From CAMAVH01 sp035714115 (lineage in GTDB: Bacteria > Pseudomonadota > Alphaproteobacteria > SMXQ01), in NCBI GenBank assembly GCA_035714115.1, contig DASTMO010000033.1, forward strand, positions 43,720-107,719: DNA of 64,000 nucleotides, written 5' to 3'. The position numbers and the translations under genes are program-made. The notes beneath the pieces were generated by a model. It saw only the letters and a list, made by a program, of their open reading frames with translations. It made no database searches and was not told the DNA's origin. Of the stretch, positions 53,785-62,616 are shown in pieces. Numbering within the stretch: position 1 is the first letter of the stretch; every line of letters starts with the position of its first letter.

Positions 53785-53852
53785 AAAGGCGACGCCTAGG
53801 CGTCGCCGTCTTTCAAGACCAAAGGCGACGCTTGAGCCGTCGCCGTCTTTTC
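53785..53852. terminator. Two tandem near-identical terminators
   Basis: Hairpin 1: GGCGACGC-CTAG-GCGTCGCC (53788-53807) plus GTCTTTC. Hairpin 2: GGCGACG-CTTGAGC-CGTCGCC (53824-53844) plus GTCTTTT. Both are preceded by AAA. They share the GGCGACG/CGTCGCC stem and lie between convergent receiver and apt genes, so they probably act on both strands. Confidence 0.8.
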
Positions 53853-54378
53853 AAGAATCATAAGCGACCAGCGACTCGAACGGCGCGTCGATCTTGGCGC
53901 GCCCGCCGAGGAAGGTCAGCTCGATGACCGTCGCCGCGGCCGCCACATCGCCGCCGACCTTGCGCAGCAGATTGATCGCCGCCGCCATAGTGCCGCCGGT
54001 CGCCAGCAGATCGTCCACCAGCACCACGCGCTGGCCTGGCTTCACCGCGTCCTCTTGTATCTCGATGCGGTCGGTGCCGTATTCCAGGGCGTAATCGAGC
54101 GGCACGGTCGCGCCCGGCAGCTTGCCCCTCTTACGCAGCATGATGAAGCCGCAGCCGAGCGCATAGGCGAGCGGCGCGGCGACGAGGAAGCCGCGCGATT
54201 CGATGCCGGCCAGCAGATCGGGCTTGCGCGGTCCGACGGCGGCGGCGAGGCGCTCGATCGTCTCGTGCCAGGCGGCGGGATGCGCGAGCAAGGTCGAGAT
54301 GTCGTAGAACAGGATGCCCGGCTTAGGGAAATCCGGCACTTGGCGAATGTGATCTTTGATGTCGATGGCGCTCGGCAT
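53851..54378 (-). CDS. apt: Adenine phosphoribosyltransferase
   Basis: Purine salvage enzyme making AMP from adenine and PRPP. The 175-residue protein has the PRPP loop VVLVDDLLATGGTMAAA (about residues 120-136), the GIESRGFLVAAPLAY block and HIRQVPDFPKPGILFYDIS near the start. No signal peptide; length is standard. Its ATG is divergent from the TAXI gene (123 bp). The product's stop overlaps the last bases of the tandem terminator region. Confidence 0.97.
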   Translation of the reverse strand: MPSAIDIKDHIRQVPDFPKPGILFYDISTLLAHPAAWHETIERLAAAVGPRKPDLLAGIESRGFLVAAPLAYALGCGFIMLRKRGKLPGATVPLDYALEYGTDRIEIQEDAVKPGQRVVLVDDLLATGGTMAAAINLLRKVGGDVAAAATVIELTFLGGRAKIDAPFESLVAYDS

Positions 54379-54501
54379 GATTCGATGGAACGTTGGACGC
54401 GAGGCGCGCAGTCTAGCCGCTGCGGGCGGGCTTCAAAAGCGGGATCGACCTGCCATCTCCGGCTGATACACTGCGCCGCTTTCGCATGCGTGAGGTGCCT
54501 G

Positions 54502-55503
54502 ATGAACAAGACCGTAGTCGCCATCGCGGCGATCCTGACCGCCGGCGCGGTGGCCGTCTGGGCGCTCGGCGCAGGACGCGGGCGCGGCGAGCCGGCGGCG
54601 GACGGCGACGGCCGTCTGGTGATCGGCACCGGCGTCGTCACCGGGCTCTACTATCCGGCCGGCGGCGCGGTCTGCCGACTGCTCAACCGCGGCCGTGATG
54701 TGCACGGTCTGCGCTGCTCGGTCGAGGCGACCGAGGGCTCGGTGGCCAACATCAACGCCTTGCGCGGCGGCGAGCTCGATCTGGCGATCGTGCAGTCCGA
54801 TTGGCAGAATTACGCCTTCAACGGCTCGGGCAGCTTCAAGTCCGTCGGCGCTTTCGAAGATTTGCGCGCGCTGTTCTCGCTGCACGGCGAGACCTTCAAC
54901 GTCTTCGTGCGCCGCGATTCCAAGCTGCGCCAATTCGCCGAGCTGAAAGGCAAGCGCGTCAACGTCGGCCCCGCCGGCTCAGGCCAGCGCGCCATGTTCG
55001 AGGACGTCATGGCCGCTCACGATTTCACGCCCAAGGATTTCGCCCAACTCGGCGATCTGCGCGGCGCCGAGCAGACCAAGGCGCTGTGCGAGCGTCGGAT
55101 CGATGCCGCCGTGGTGGTTCTCGCCCATCCCAACGGCGCGATCCAGGAGATGGCGGCGGCCTGCGAGCTATCCCTGGTCGAGATCGGCGAAGCGCCCTTG
55201 GCGCGTCTGCTCGATGGCCGGCCCTATTATGCTCGTCTGACTTTGCCCAGCGGCCTCTACGACCGCCTGCCGGCGCAAGACACGCGCAGCTTCGGCCTGA
55301 AAGCGACCGTGGTCGCTCCCGAACAGCTCGACGATGAAGTCGTCTATCAGATCGTCCGCGCTTTGTTCGACAATCTGGAGGAGTTTCGCGCCATGCATCC
55401 GGCCTTCGAAACCCTCGATCCGCGCGCCATGGCGCGCGACGGGTTGAGCGCGCCGCTGCATGCCGGCGCCGAGCGCTACTTCGAGGAGAAACGCCTGCGT
55501 TAG
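54502..55503 (+). CDS. TAXI-family TRAP transporter solute-binding protein
   Basis: A 333-residue exported or anchored binding protein. A membrane-spanning signal (about 4-24, VVAIAAILTAGAVAVWALGAG) is followed by the TAXI core: LVIGTGVVTGLYYPAGGAVCRLLN, EATEGSVANINALRGGELDLAIVQSDWQNYAFNG, and GKRVNVGPAGSGQRAMFED. No TRAP permease gene is adjacent, so it may be a stand-alone sensor or work with an unlinked permease. Neighbours are apt (divergent) and a very small membrane gene on the other strand. Confidence 0.88.
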   Translation: MNKTVVAIAAILTAGAVAVWALGAGRGRGEPAADGDGRLVIGTGVVTGLYYPAGGAVCRLLNRGRDVHGLRCSVEATEGSVANINALRGGELDLAIVQSDWQNYAFNGSGSFKSVGAFEDLRALFSLHGETFNVFVRRDSKLRQFAELKGKRVNVGPAGSGQRAMFEDVMAAHDFTPKDFAQLGDLRGAEQTKALCERRIDAAVVVLAHPNGAIQEMAAACELSLVEIGEAPLARLLDGRPYYARLTLPSGLYDRLPAQDTRSFGLKATVVAPEQLDDEVVYQIVRALFDNLEEFRAMHPAFETLDPRAMARDGLSAPLHAGAERYFEEKRLR

Positions 55504-55509
55504 CGGGGG

Positions 55510-55671
55510 CTACTCGATGAGGCTTGCCGGCGTTTCGATGTTGAACAGCTGGCTGACGCTCTGCGTCTGCGGCCGGCAGAAATGGTAGTAGCTCGAAATC
55601 GTCGCGAGCATGAGGCCGAGGGCGAAGCCGTAGAGAAAAGTGCGGCGCGGACTGTCCATCGTGTCATCCAT
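55510..55671 (-). CDS. Small single-pass membrane protein (53 aa)
   Basis: A 53-codon frame, MDDTMDSPRRTFLYGFALG at the start, one hydrophobic helix (FLYGFALGLMLATISSYY), then a short soluble tail ending SLIE. It lacks a strong ribosome-binding site and no family is recognisable. It is between convergent TAXI and divergent PH-domain genes. The gap 55504-55807 otherwise holds nothing clear. Its reality is uncertain; the helix and compact length favour a small envelope protein. Confidence 0.4.
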   Translation of the reverse strand: MDDTMDSPRRTFLYGFALGLMLATISSYYHFCRPQTQSVSQLFNIETPASLIE

Positions 55672-55807
55672 GGTCTGAGATCATCGCCCCGTACATAGCC
55701 GATGCGGCCGATTCTGGCCAGGGCGGCCTGCTGGCCCTGCCTGGGAACCATGATAGAATGGCCCTATCGCGCCGCCAGTTGGCGCGTTCAACACCGAGGA
55801 GCGCGGC

Positions 55808-56287
55808 GTGACGAAGTATGTCGACACCATTCTGCAGGACGACGAGCAGGTGATCCACCATGCGTCGATTCATTGGATCGTCTATCTGCCGTCGGTCGTC
55901 TGCCTCGTATCCGCGATCGCGCTGCTGATCTGGCTGGTGCCGCTCTATCAGGCCAACGGCCGGGATTTCGTCGGCATGCTGGGCGCCGTCATCGCGCTCG
56001 CCGCGCTGATTGCCGCGCCGATCTATTTCTTCAAGGCGCTGATCCAGCGCGTCGCCACCGAATTGGCGATCACCAATCGGCGCGTCATCGCTAAGGTTGG
56101 CTTCATCCGCCGCAAAACTTGGGAGATCAACGCCCCGAAAGTCGAAGGCGTCGAGGTCGACCAATCGATCTGGGGCCGCATCTTCGGCTACGGCACCGTG
56201 ACGGTGAAAGGCACTGGCGGCGGCATCGCGCCGATCCGCAATATCGATGCGCCGGTCGAATTTCGCAAACATGTGACCTCTCTATAA
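55808..56287 (+). CDS. Membrane PH-domain (bPH2) protein
   Basis: A 159-residue membrane protein with two close helices (about 24-45, IVYLPSVVCLVSAIALLIWL, and 57-79, LGAVIALAALIAAPIYFF) and a C-terminal bacterial PH-like domain (ELAITNRRVIAKVGFIRRKTWEI, VEGVEVDQSIWGRIFGYGTV). The domain resembles YdbS/YdbT and DUF304 proteins, whose role is unknown. Translation begins at GTG 55808. The gene stands alone; a weak terminator hairpin follows. Confidence 0.85.
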   Translation: MTKYVDTILQDDEQVIHHASIHWIVYLPSVVCLVSAIALLIWLVPLYQANGRDFVGMLGAVIALAALIAAPIYFFKALIQRVATELAITNRRVIAKVGFIRRKTWEINAPKVEGVEVDQSIWGRIFGYGTVTVKGTGGGIAPIRNIDAPVEFRKHVTSL

Positions 56288-56346
56288 GAGTGGCCTACCA
56301 CTAAAGGTTGTGTCCGTTTCAAATTTGCCCTCCTCAGGCTTTGGGC

Positions 56347-56378
56347 GGCGCGGTTTATGCCGCGCCCTTATGCTTTTG
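56347..56378 (+). terminator. Weak terminator and structured gap before the hybrid kinase
   Basis: GGCGCGG (56347-56353) pairs with CCGCGCC (56360-56366), followed by CTTATGCTTTT. Within the 301-bp gap to 56588 a second perfect inverted repeat GTCGGCGC/GCGCCGAC lies at 56450-56476. No promoter is obvious by eye. Confidence 0.5.
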
Positions 56379-56588
56379 AGCATCATTGTTGATTGTGTCG
56401 CATAACGGCGGGCTTTAACGTCTTCTGACGGACGGCCGCCATCGGGGGCGTCGGCGCCGGCGCATGAAGCGCCGACCGGCATCGCGCCGCCATCGCCATC
56501 GATGGCATTCGAATACAAGGAATATTTCATCGGGGTGCGGAGCATCCCGCGAGGTCGCGTCTGCGACGTTTGGGGGAGGACACGACGC

Positions 56589-58892
56589 GTGATCGAACGC
56601 GGCACCCTGAGACAGGCGATGTTCTGGTTGGCGGTCCTGACGATCGTCATCGCCAACCTGTTCGCTTACCGCAGCCTCACCGATCTCATGGAGGTCGGGC
56701 GCAAGGCCGACAATGCGCAATATTCTCTCTATCACCTCGAACGCGTCCTTTCTCTGCTGAAAGACGCGGAAACCGGCCAACGCGGCTATCTGCTGAGCGG
56801 CGACGATGGCTACCTCGAACCTTATCGCCTCGCCATCAGCGAAACGCCGTCTGCGCTGCGCGAGCTGAACGAAATCGTCAACGGCAACCAGCGCCAGCGC
56901 GATCGCATCGAGGAGCTGGCGCGGCTGGCGATGGATCAGCTCGCGACTCTGGCCCAAGGCGTCGTCGACCGGCGCATGCAAGGTCCGGCGATACTCGATA
57001 GCGCAGTGCTGGCCGACGGCAAGCGGCGCATGGACCGCATTCGCGATCTGGTGGCGCAAATGCTGGCCAGCGAGCAAGGATCGATTGCCGCGCTCAACAG
57101 CCAAGTCAACCGGCAGGCGCAATTCGCCCTGTTCGCTTTGGCCGGCGGCACGCTCTTCAGCCTCGCCGGCATCGTCGGCGTGTTTCTCTGGCTGACGCGC
57201 GAAGGGCGCTATCGTCGACAATTGCAGCACGAGCTGCGCGCGTTGAATGCCCAATTGGAAGAGCGGGTGGTCGCGCGCACCGCCGAGCTGGCGGACGTCA
57301 ACGACAATCTGCGCAATGAGAGCGAGCAACGCGCTGCCGCCGTCGATTCGCTGCGCGACAGCAATGAACTGCTCAACGCCGTCATGCGCTCGACGCCGCT
57401 CGCCGTCATCCTGCTCGATGCGGAGGGGAAGGTCGCGGTGTGGAACGCGGCGGCGGAACGCTTCTTCGGCTACGCCCAGGCGGAGGCGCTGGGCCATCCG
57501 CCGCAAGTGCTCGGGCGGAACGCCGAAGGCGCATCGGCCGACCTCGTCGCTCTGGCGAGCGCCGCCGGCGCACAGGGCTGCGACGCCGAGTTCGACAGGC
57601 GCGACGGCAAAGTCTTACAAGCGCGCGTGATCGCCGTGCCGCTGGTCAGCCAGCGTTTGCCGGGGGGCTTGCGCGCCAGTGGCAGCGCCAGCGCGTCTCT
57701 GCTGATCCTCGTCGAAGACGTGACGGCGCGCGCCAGCGTCGAGCAGCAGCTGCGTCAGGCGCAGAAGATGGAGGTCGTCGGCCAGCTGACCGGCGGCGTC
57801 GCGCATGACTTCAACAACCTTCTGACCATTATCGTCGGCAACGGCGATCTGGCGCTGGAGGAGGTCGATGAGACGTCGCAGACTGCCGAATATCTGCGCA
57901 CCGTGCTGCGGGCCGCCGCGCGCGGTGCCGAATTGACCCAGCGTCTGCTGGCGTTCGCGCGCAAGCAGACGTTGCGGCCGCGCGTGTTGGACGTGAACAG
58001 CCTGCTGCCCAACCTTGGTGGCATGCTCCAACGCGTGCTCGGCGAGCATATCGTGGTCTCCAGCCTGCCGGCGGAAGGCTTGTGGCCGGCGTTGGTCGAT
58101 CCTTCGCAGGTCGAGGACGCGATCCTCAATCTGGCGATCAACGCGCGCGACGCCATGCCGCGCGGCGGCCAACTGGTGGTCGAGACCCGCAACGTCACGC
58201 TCGACGAAGACTATCTGGCGCTCAACCCCGAAGCGTTGGCCGGCGATTACGTGATGTTTTCGGTGGCCGACACTGGCCATGGCATGACCCCCGAGGTGCT
58301 CGAACATGTCTTCGAGCCGTTCTTCACCACCAAGGAGCAGGGCAAGGGCACCGGCCTCGGCCTCTCGATGATCTATGGCTTCGTCAAGCAGTCGGGCGGC
58401 CATATCAAGATCTACAGCGAGGTCGGTCACGGCACGACCGTCCGCGTCTATTTGCCGCGCGCGAAGCCGGGCGAGGGCGAGGCCGTCGCGCCGCAACCTG
58501 TGGCGGTGGTGCCGAGCGGCCGTGAGACCGTGCTGGTGGTCGAGGACAATGTCGAGGTGCGGCGCGTCGCTTTGCGCATCATGAAGGAGCTCGGCTATCG
58601 CACTATCGAAGCCGAGAACGCCGACGCGGCTTGCAAGATGCTGGAAGAAGGCGCCGCGCCCGACGTGCTGTTCACCGACATCGTCATGCCCGGCAAGCTC
58701 AACGGCTACGATCTGGCCAAGCTGGCGCTCAAGCGCAATCCGCACCTCAAGGTGCTGTTCACGTCGGGCTATTCCGAGGTCTTCCTGCGCCAGGGCGCCG
58801 ACGGCGTGCGCGCCGAGATGATCAGCAAGCCTTATCGCAAGCAGGAGCTGGCGTTGCGGCTGCGCGCGGCGATCGACGCGCCGGCCGAATAG
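56589..58892 (+). CDS. Hybrid histidine kinase (CHASE3, PAS, HisKA, ATPase, receiver)
   Basis: A 767-residue membrane sensor. Two helices (about 10-30 and 180-203) flank a CHASE3-like periplasmic helix bundle (LSLLKDAETGQRGYLLSGDDG). A coiled coil follows, then a PAS domain (NAVMRSTPLAVILLDAEGKVAVWNAAAERFFGY), HisKA with His406 (GGVAHDFNNLL), an HATPase with NLAINARDAM, DTGHGM and GTGLGLSMIYGF, and a C-terminal receiver with Asp697 (LFTDIVMP). The HDFNN form is typical of NtrY/CckA-like hybrid kinases. Start GTG 56589 has GGGGAGGA 8 bp upstream; an ATG at 56502 lacks one. Confidence 0.93.
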   Translation: MIERGTLRQAMFWLAVLTIVIANLFAYRSLTDLMEVGRKADNAQYSLYHLERVLSLLKDAETGQRGYLLSGDDGYLEPYRLAISETPSALRELNEIVNGNQRQRDRIEELARLAMDQLATLAQGVVDRRMQGPAILDSAVLADGKRRMDRIRDLVAQMLASEQGSIAALNSQVNRQAQFALFALAGGTLFSLAGIVGVFLWLTREGRYRRQLQHELRALNAQLEERVVARTAELADVNDNLRNESEQRAAAVDSLRDSNELLNAVMRSTPLAVILLDAEGKVAVWNAAAERFFGYAQAEALGHPPQVLGRNAEGASADLVALASAAGAQGCDAEFDRRDGKVLQARVIAVPLVSQRLPGGLRASGSASASLLILVEDVTARASVEQQLRQAQKMEVVGQLTGGVAHDFNNLLTIIVGNGDLALEEVDETSQTAEYLRTVLRAAARGAELTQRLLAFARKQTLRPRVLDVNSLLPNLGGMLQRVLGEHIVVSSLPAEGLWPALVDPSQVEDAILNLAINARDAMPRGGQLVVETRNVTLDEDYLALNPEALAGDYVMFSVADTGHGMTPEVLEHVFEPFFTTKEQGKGTGLGLSMIYGFVKQSGGHIKIYSEVGHGTTVRVYLPRAKPGEGEAVAPQPVAVVPSGRETVLVVEDNVEVRRVALRIMKELGYRTIEAENADAACKMLEEGAAPDVLFTDIVMPGKLNGYDLAKLALKRNPHLKVLFTSGYSEVFLRQGADGVRAEMISKPYRKQELALRLRAAIDAPAE

Positions 58893-58924
58893 CGCGGCTT
58901 GCACCGCATCTGGCCTGAAACGAC

Positions 58925-58953
58925 AAAAGGCCGCATCTGCGATGCGGCCTTTT
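58925..58953. terminator. Terminator after the hybrid kinase, before tRNA-Pro
   Basis: A perfect 13-bp stem AAAAGGCCGCATC/GATGCGGCCTTTT with loop TGC. It has T-runs on both strands and serves the kinase gene and the convergent tRNA-Pro gene. Confidence 0.88.
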
Positions 58954-58970
58954 GCATGTCGGGAAAAGGA

Positions 58971-59047
58971 TGGTCGGGGAAAGAGGATTCGAACCTCCGG
59001 CCCCCACGTCCCGAACGTGGTGCTCTACCAGGCTGAGCTATTCCCCG
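58971..59047 (-). tRNA. tRNA-Pro (anticodon CGG)
   Basis: A complete 77-nt cloverleaf on the minus strand with encoded CCA. The acceptor is CGGGGAA/TTCCCCG, the D-arm GCTCAGCCTGGTAGAGC, and the anticodon stem CCACG/CGTGG with loop TTCGGGA (anticodon CGG, reading CCG). The T-arm contains GGTTCGAATCC. It is downstream of a gap with no other element to 59202, and its terminator is shared with the hybrid kinase. Confidence 0.98.
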
Positions 59048-59202
59048 AAGAGGCGAGCGTTATATACCGGCGATTTGCCGATGACAACCGGCCCGGCGCG
59101 CTTTTTTCGCCGGCCGATTTTGGACGAAAAGCCGCAGGATTCCTGGATTTGAGGCCGGCTAGTGGCCGCGCGACATGTCGCGGCTTCAGCAGCGCATAGG
59201 GG

Positions 59203-60225
59203 CTAATGGCCCCGAGACATATTAAAGCCGATAACCTCGAGGAGGGCGGCTTTGGCGGGCGAGGCCGGGAAGATGTCGAGGGCGTCGCGCGCCAGGGTCG
59301 AATAATGGCGGGCGCGTTCCAGCGTGTCGGCGAGCGCGCCATGCTTGTTCATCAGGCGCATGGCATGAGCGAGGTCGCCCTCGTTCTGCTCCAGGGTTTC
59401 CAGCGTGCGCCGCCAGAAGGCCTTCTCTTCCTCGTCGCCGCGCCGGTAGGCGAGGATGGTCGGCAGGGTGATCTTGCCTTCGCGGAAGTCGTCGCCGACC
59501 GTTTTTCCGAGCGTCGCCTGCACGGCGGTGTAGTCGAGCACGTCGTCCATCAGCTGGAAGGCGATGCCGAGGTTGAGGCCGTAGCTTTCCAGCGCCTGCT
59601 CTTCGACCTTGGGGCGGCTGGCGACCACGGCGCCGATGCGCGCCGAAGCGGCGAACAGCACGGCGGTCTTGCAGCGGATCACTTCGAGATACTGGGCTTC
59701 ATTGGTCTCGGTGTCGTTGGCGGTGGTGAGCTGCATCACCTCGCCTTCGGAGATCACCGCCGAGGCGTTCGACAGGATGGCGAGCACTTCGAGCGAGCCG
59801 TCCGCCACCATCAGCTGGAAGGCGCGGCTGAACAGGAAATCGCCGACCAGCACGCTCGGCTGGTTGCCCCACACCGTGTTGGCGGTCGCCTGGCCGCGCC
59901 GCAGGTCGCTCTCGTCGACCACGTCGTCGTGCAGCAGGGTGGCGGTATGGATGAACTCGACGGCGGCGGCGAGGCGGATATGGCGCGGGCCGTCATAGGC
60001 GCAGAGGCGCGCCGCGCCGAGCAGCATCATCGGGCGCAGGCGCTTGCCGCCGGCGGCGATCAGATGGCCGGCAAGCTGCGGGATCAGCTCGACCGGGCTT
60101 TCCATATGTTTGAGGATCAGCGCGTTGACCTTGGCGATGTCATCCGTCACCAGCGCCGACAGGGCGTCCAGCGAAGGCTGCGGCCCTTTGCCGCGCGCCG
60201 CTTCGAGATCGACGATGACCGCCAA
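59203..60225 (-). CDS. Polyprenyl (octaprenyl-type) diphosphate synthase
   Basis: Long-chain trans-prenyltransferase that makes the side-chain precursor of ubiquinone (C40-C50). The 340 residues contain the first aspartate-rich motif LLHDDVVDES, GKRLRPMMLL and the second motif QLMDDVLDY, with GDFLFSRAF in between. The usual length and gene order support an ispB-type enzyme, though chain length cannot be told. Start: TTG at 60225 with TCAGGAGA before it is the best; the frame extends to 60381, but its extra residues are not family-like. The divergent DUF2007 gene starts 154 bp away. Confidence 0.92.
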   Translation of the reverse strand: MAVIVDLEAARGKGPQPSLDALSALVTDDIAKVNALILKHMESPVELIPQLAGHLIAAGGKRLRPMMLLGAARLCAYDGPRHIRLAAAVEFIHTATLLHDDVVDESDLRRGQATANTVWGNQPSVLVGDFLFSRAFQLMVADGSLEVLAILSNASAVISEGEVMQLTTANDTETNEAQYLEVIRCKTAVLFAASARIGAVVASRPKVEEQALESYGLNLGIAFQLMDDVLDYTAVQATLGKTVGDDFREGKITLPTILAYRRGDEEEKAFWRRTLETLEQNEGDLAHAMRLMNKHGALADTLERARHYSTLARDALDIFPASPAKAALLEVIGFNMSRGH

Positions 60226-60379
60226 CGCACACTCTCCTGAATGGGGAAAACCTTGCCCGGCCTTGACGGCCGGGAGGGGGCCGAGCATAAGCCCCTTTCC
60301 CCGAGGGTCAAGGGAGGGCTGCCCTGCGCCGGCCTCGCGATGCCCGCTATTTTGCATGATTTTCTTGTATGATCGCGCC

Positions 60380-60613
60380 ATGAAGGAACTGCTGCGCAGT
60401 AACGATCTCGTGCTGCTGTCCTATGCCGCCGCGCTGATGCGCGACGCCGGCATCGAGGCGGTGCAACTCGACATGCACACCTCCGTGCTCGAGGGCAGCA
60501 TCGGCGCTCTGCAGCGCCGCCTGATGGTGACGGACGAGGATCACGCGCGCGCCAAAGCGCTGCTCGACGAGGCGATGCGCGCCGCTGGCGAAAGCCCGGA
60601 GATTTCCGAGTGA
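60380..60613 (+). CDS. DUF2007 small protein
   Basis: A 77-residue cytosolic protein: MKELLRSNDLVLLSYAAALMRDAGIEAVQLD is the DUF2007 opening, followed by ALQRRLMVTDEDHARAKALLDEA. The fold is a ferredoxin-like alpha/beta unit; it is called a putative signal-transducing protein, with no known function. The stop overlaps the next gene (GTGA), so it is translationally coupled to the methyltransferase. Confidence 0.88.
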   Translation: MKELLRSNDLVLLSYAAALMRDAGIEAVQLDMHTSVLEGSIGALQRRLMVTDEDHARAKALLDEAMRAAGESPEISE

Positions 60614-61380
60614 GCATGGCTGAGGATTCACCGCCGGGCGGATTCGAGGTCACGGAGGACCGCATCCTCGGCGGCCGCATCCGCTTGCGCCAACCGAAAC
60701 ATGGTTACCGCGCCGCCATCGATCCGGTGTTCCTCGCCGCCTCGATCCCAACGGTCGGCGGCGACCGCGTGCTCGATCTCGGCATGGGCGTCGGCGCCGC
60801 TTCGCTTTGCCTCGCCCTGCGCGAGCCGGGCTGTCGCGTCAGCGGCATCGAGATCAACCGCGACCTGGTGCGCCTCGCTGCCGACAATATCTCGCTGAAC
60901 GATCTGGGGTCGCGCGTCGATGTCATGGTCGGCGATCTGATCCGTCCGCCGTCGCGTCTGGTGCCCGGCTCGTTCCATCATGTCATGGCCAATCCGCCCT
61001 ATGTCGAGGAGGGAGCCGGCACTCCGGCGCCCGATCCGGGCAAGGCGCGCGCCAATATGGAAGGCGAGGCGACCCTGGCCCATTGGGTCCGCATGGGCCT
61101 GATGATGCTGCGCCCGCGCGGCACCTTGACCATCGTCCATCGTGCCGACAGGCTCGATGCGCTGATGGCCGAACTGCACGGCAAGGCGGGCGGCATCGTC
61201 GTCTTTCCGCTCTGGCCCGACCGCACCAGCCGCCCGGCCAAGCGGGTGCTGATCCGCGCCGTGAAGGGCTCGCTGACGCCTCTGCGGCTCGCCGCCGGAC
61301 TGGTGCTGCATGAGGCCGGCGGCGGCTACAGCCAGGCCGCCGACCATATCCTGCGCGACGGGGCCGGGCTGCCGCTCTAG
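60610..61380 (+). CDS. TrmN6/YfiC-like adenine-N6 methyltransferase
   Basis: SAM-dependent methyltransferase of 256 residues, probably acting on tRNA (N6 of A37 in tRNA-Val in E. coli). The SAM motif is VLDLGMGVGAASLCLALRE, and the catalytic motif is MANPPYVEEG (NPPY), typical of exocyclic-amine methyltransferases. It has an N-terminal ILGGRIRLRQPKHGYRA block of the YfiC group. Start GTG 60610 overlaps DUF2007; an ATG at 60616 is an alternative. DNA methyltransferase is less likely because of the short length. Confidence 0.85.
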   Translation: MSMAEDSPPGGFEVTEDRILGGRIRLRQPKHGYRAAIDPVFLAASIPTVGGDRVLDLGMGVGAASLCLALREPGCRVSGIEINRDLVRLAADNISLNDLGSRVDVMVGDLIRPPSRLVPGSFHHVMANPPYVEEGAGTPAPDPGKARANMEGEATLAHWVRMGLMMLRPRGTLTIVHRADRLDALMAELHGKAGGIVVFPLWPDRTSRPAKRVLIRAVKGSLTPLRLAAGLVLHEAGGGYSQAADHILRDGAGLPL

Positions 61381-61488
61381 CGGCCCAGCCGCCCGGCCCT
61401 CTAAATCTCTGCAAAATCCGGCTTTTTCCGGCCCAGGGCGGGCGTGGCGGCGCTTGACGCTGTCTCGGCCCTGCCACTACAACAAGCC

Positions 61489-61692
61489 ATGTTCGGACTG
61501 AGTTTCGCCAAGCTCCTGCTGCTCGCCGCGGCGGCCGCCCTTATGTGGTACGGCTTCAAGCTCGTGCGCCGGCGCGATCAGCGCCGCGCCGAAGGCCCGC
61601 GCCCGGCCGAAAAGGTTGCGGAGACGCTGGTGAAATGCCCGGTCTGCGGCACCTACAACCCGCCGGGCGTCGTCTGCACGCACGGCTCCTGA
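61489..61692 (+). CDS. Small membrane-anchored Zn-ribbon-like protein
   Basis: A 67-residue protein with one membrane helix (about 5-22, FAKLLLLAAAAALMWYGF), a basic linker (KLVRRRDQRRAEG) and a C-terminal CPVCGTYNPPGVVC block with three Cys plus a His in THGS. This pattern resembles the PP0621 family of small proteins. Function unknown. It lies 22 bp before glyQ and may be cotranscribed with it. Confidence 0.7.
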   Translation: MFGLSFAKLLLLAAAAALMWYGFKLVRRRDQRRAEGPRPAEKVAETLVKCPVCGTYNPPGVVCTHGS

Positions 61693-61714
61693 TCTCTCAT
61701 CACCGGTTTCCGTC

Positions 61715-62614
61715 ATGTCTTCGCCCAAGAAAGCCCCGAGCTTCCAGGAATTGATCCTGCGCCTGCAGACCTTTTGGGGCGCGCAGGGTTGCGTGCTGCT
61801 GCAGCCCTACGATGTCGAGATGGGCGCGGGCACCTTCCATCCGGCGACCACCTTGCGCGCGCTCGGCCCCGAGCCCTGGCGCGCCGCCTACGTGCAGCCG
61901 TCGCGCCGCCCCAAGGACGGCCGTTATGGCGAGAACCCGAACCGCCTGCAGCACTATTACCAGTTCCAGGTGATCATGAAGCCGTCGCCGGCCAACGTGC
62001 AGGAGCTCTATCTGCAGAGCCTGGCCGAGCTCGGAATCACGCCGGCCACGCACGATCTGCGCTTCGTCGAGGACGACTGGGAAAGCCCGACGCTCGGCGC
62101 CTGGGGTCTCGGCTGGGAAGTCTGGTGCGACGGCATGGAAGTGACGCAGTTCACTTACTTCCAGCAGGTCGGCGGCATCGAATGCGATCCCGTCGCGGTG
62201 GAATTGACCTACGGCCTGGAGCGCCTCGCCATGTATGTGCAGGGCGTCGAGAACGTCTATGACCTCGCCTGGAACGACCAGGGCGTGAAGTACGGCGACG
62301 TCTTCCTGCAGAACGAGCGCGAACAATCGGCTTACAATTTCGAGCATGCCAACACCGACGTGCTGTTCCGCCATTTCGCCGAAGCCGAGGCCGAATGCCA
62401 GGCGCTGCTGTCGAAGGGCGTGACGCTGCCGGCTTACGACCAGTGCATCAAGGCGAGCCACAGCTTCAATCTGCTGGATGCGCGCGGCGTGATCTCCGTC
62501 ACCGAGCGCGCCGCCTATATCGGCCGCGTGCGCGCGCTGGCCAAAGCCTGTTGCGAAGGCTGGCTCGTCAGCCGCGGCCATGCCCCATCCTCTCCTGGCG
62601 GGAAGGGAGCCTGA
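61715..62614 (+). CDS. glyQ: Glycyl-tRNA synthetase alpha subunit
   Basis: Catalytic alpha chain of the bacterial alpha2beta2 glycyl-tRNA synthetase. The 299-residue protein has QPYDVEMGAGTFHPATTLRA near the start, YGENPNRLQHYYQFQVIMKP, LGLGWEVWCDGMEVTQFTYFQQ, and a C-terminal helix with RAAYIGRVRALAKAC. Only 2 bp separate its stop and the glyS ATG, so the subunits are coupled. It is complete. Confidence 0.97.
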   Translation: MSSPKKAPSFQELILRLQTFWGAQGCVLLQPYDVEMGAGTFHPATTLRALGPEPWRAAYVQPSRRPKDGRYGENPNRLQHYYQFQVIMKPSPANVQELYLQSLAELGITPATHDLRFVEDDWESPTLGAWGLGWEVWCDGMEVTQFTYFQQVGGIECDPVAVELTYGLERLAMYVQGVENVYDLAWNDQGVKYGDVFLQNEREQSAYNFEHANTDVLFRHFAEAEAECQALLSKGVTLPAYDQCIKASHSFNLLDARGVISVTERAAYIGRVRALAKACCEGWLVSRGHAPSSPGGKGA

Positions 62615-62616
62615 TC

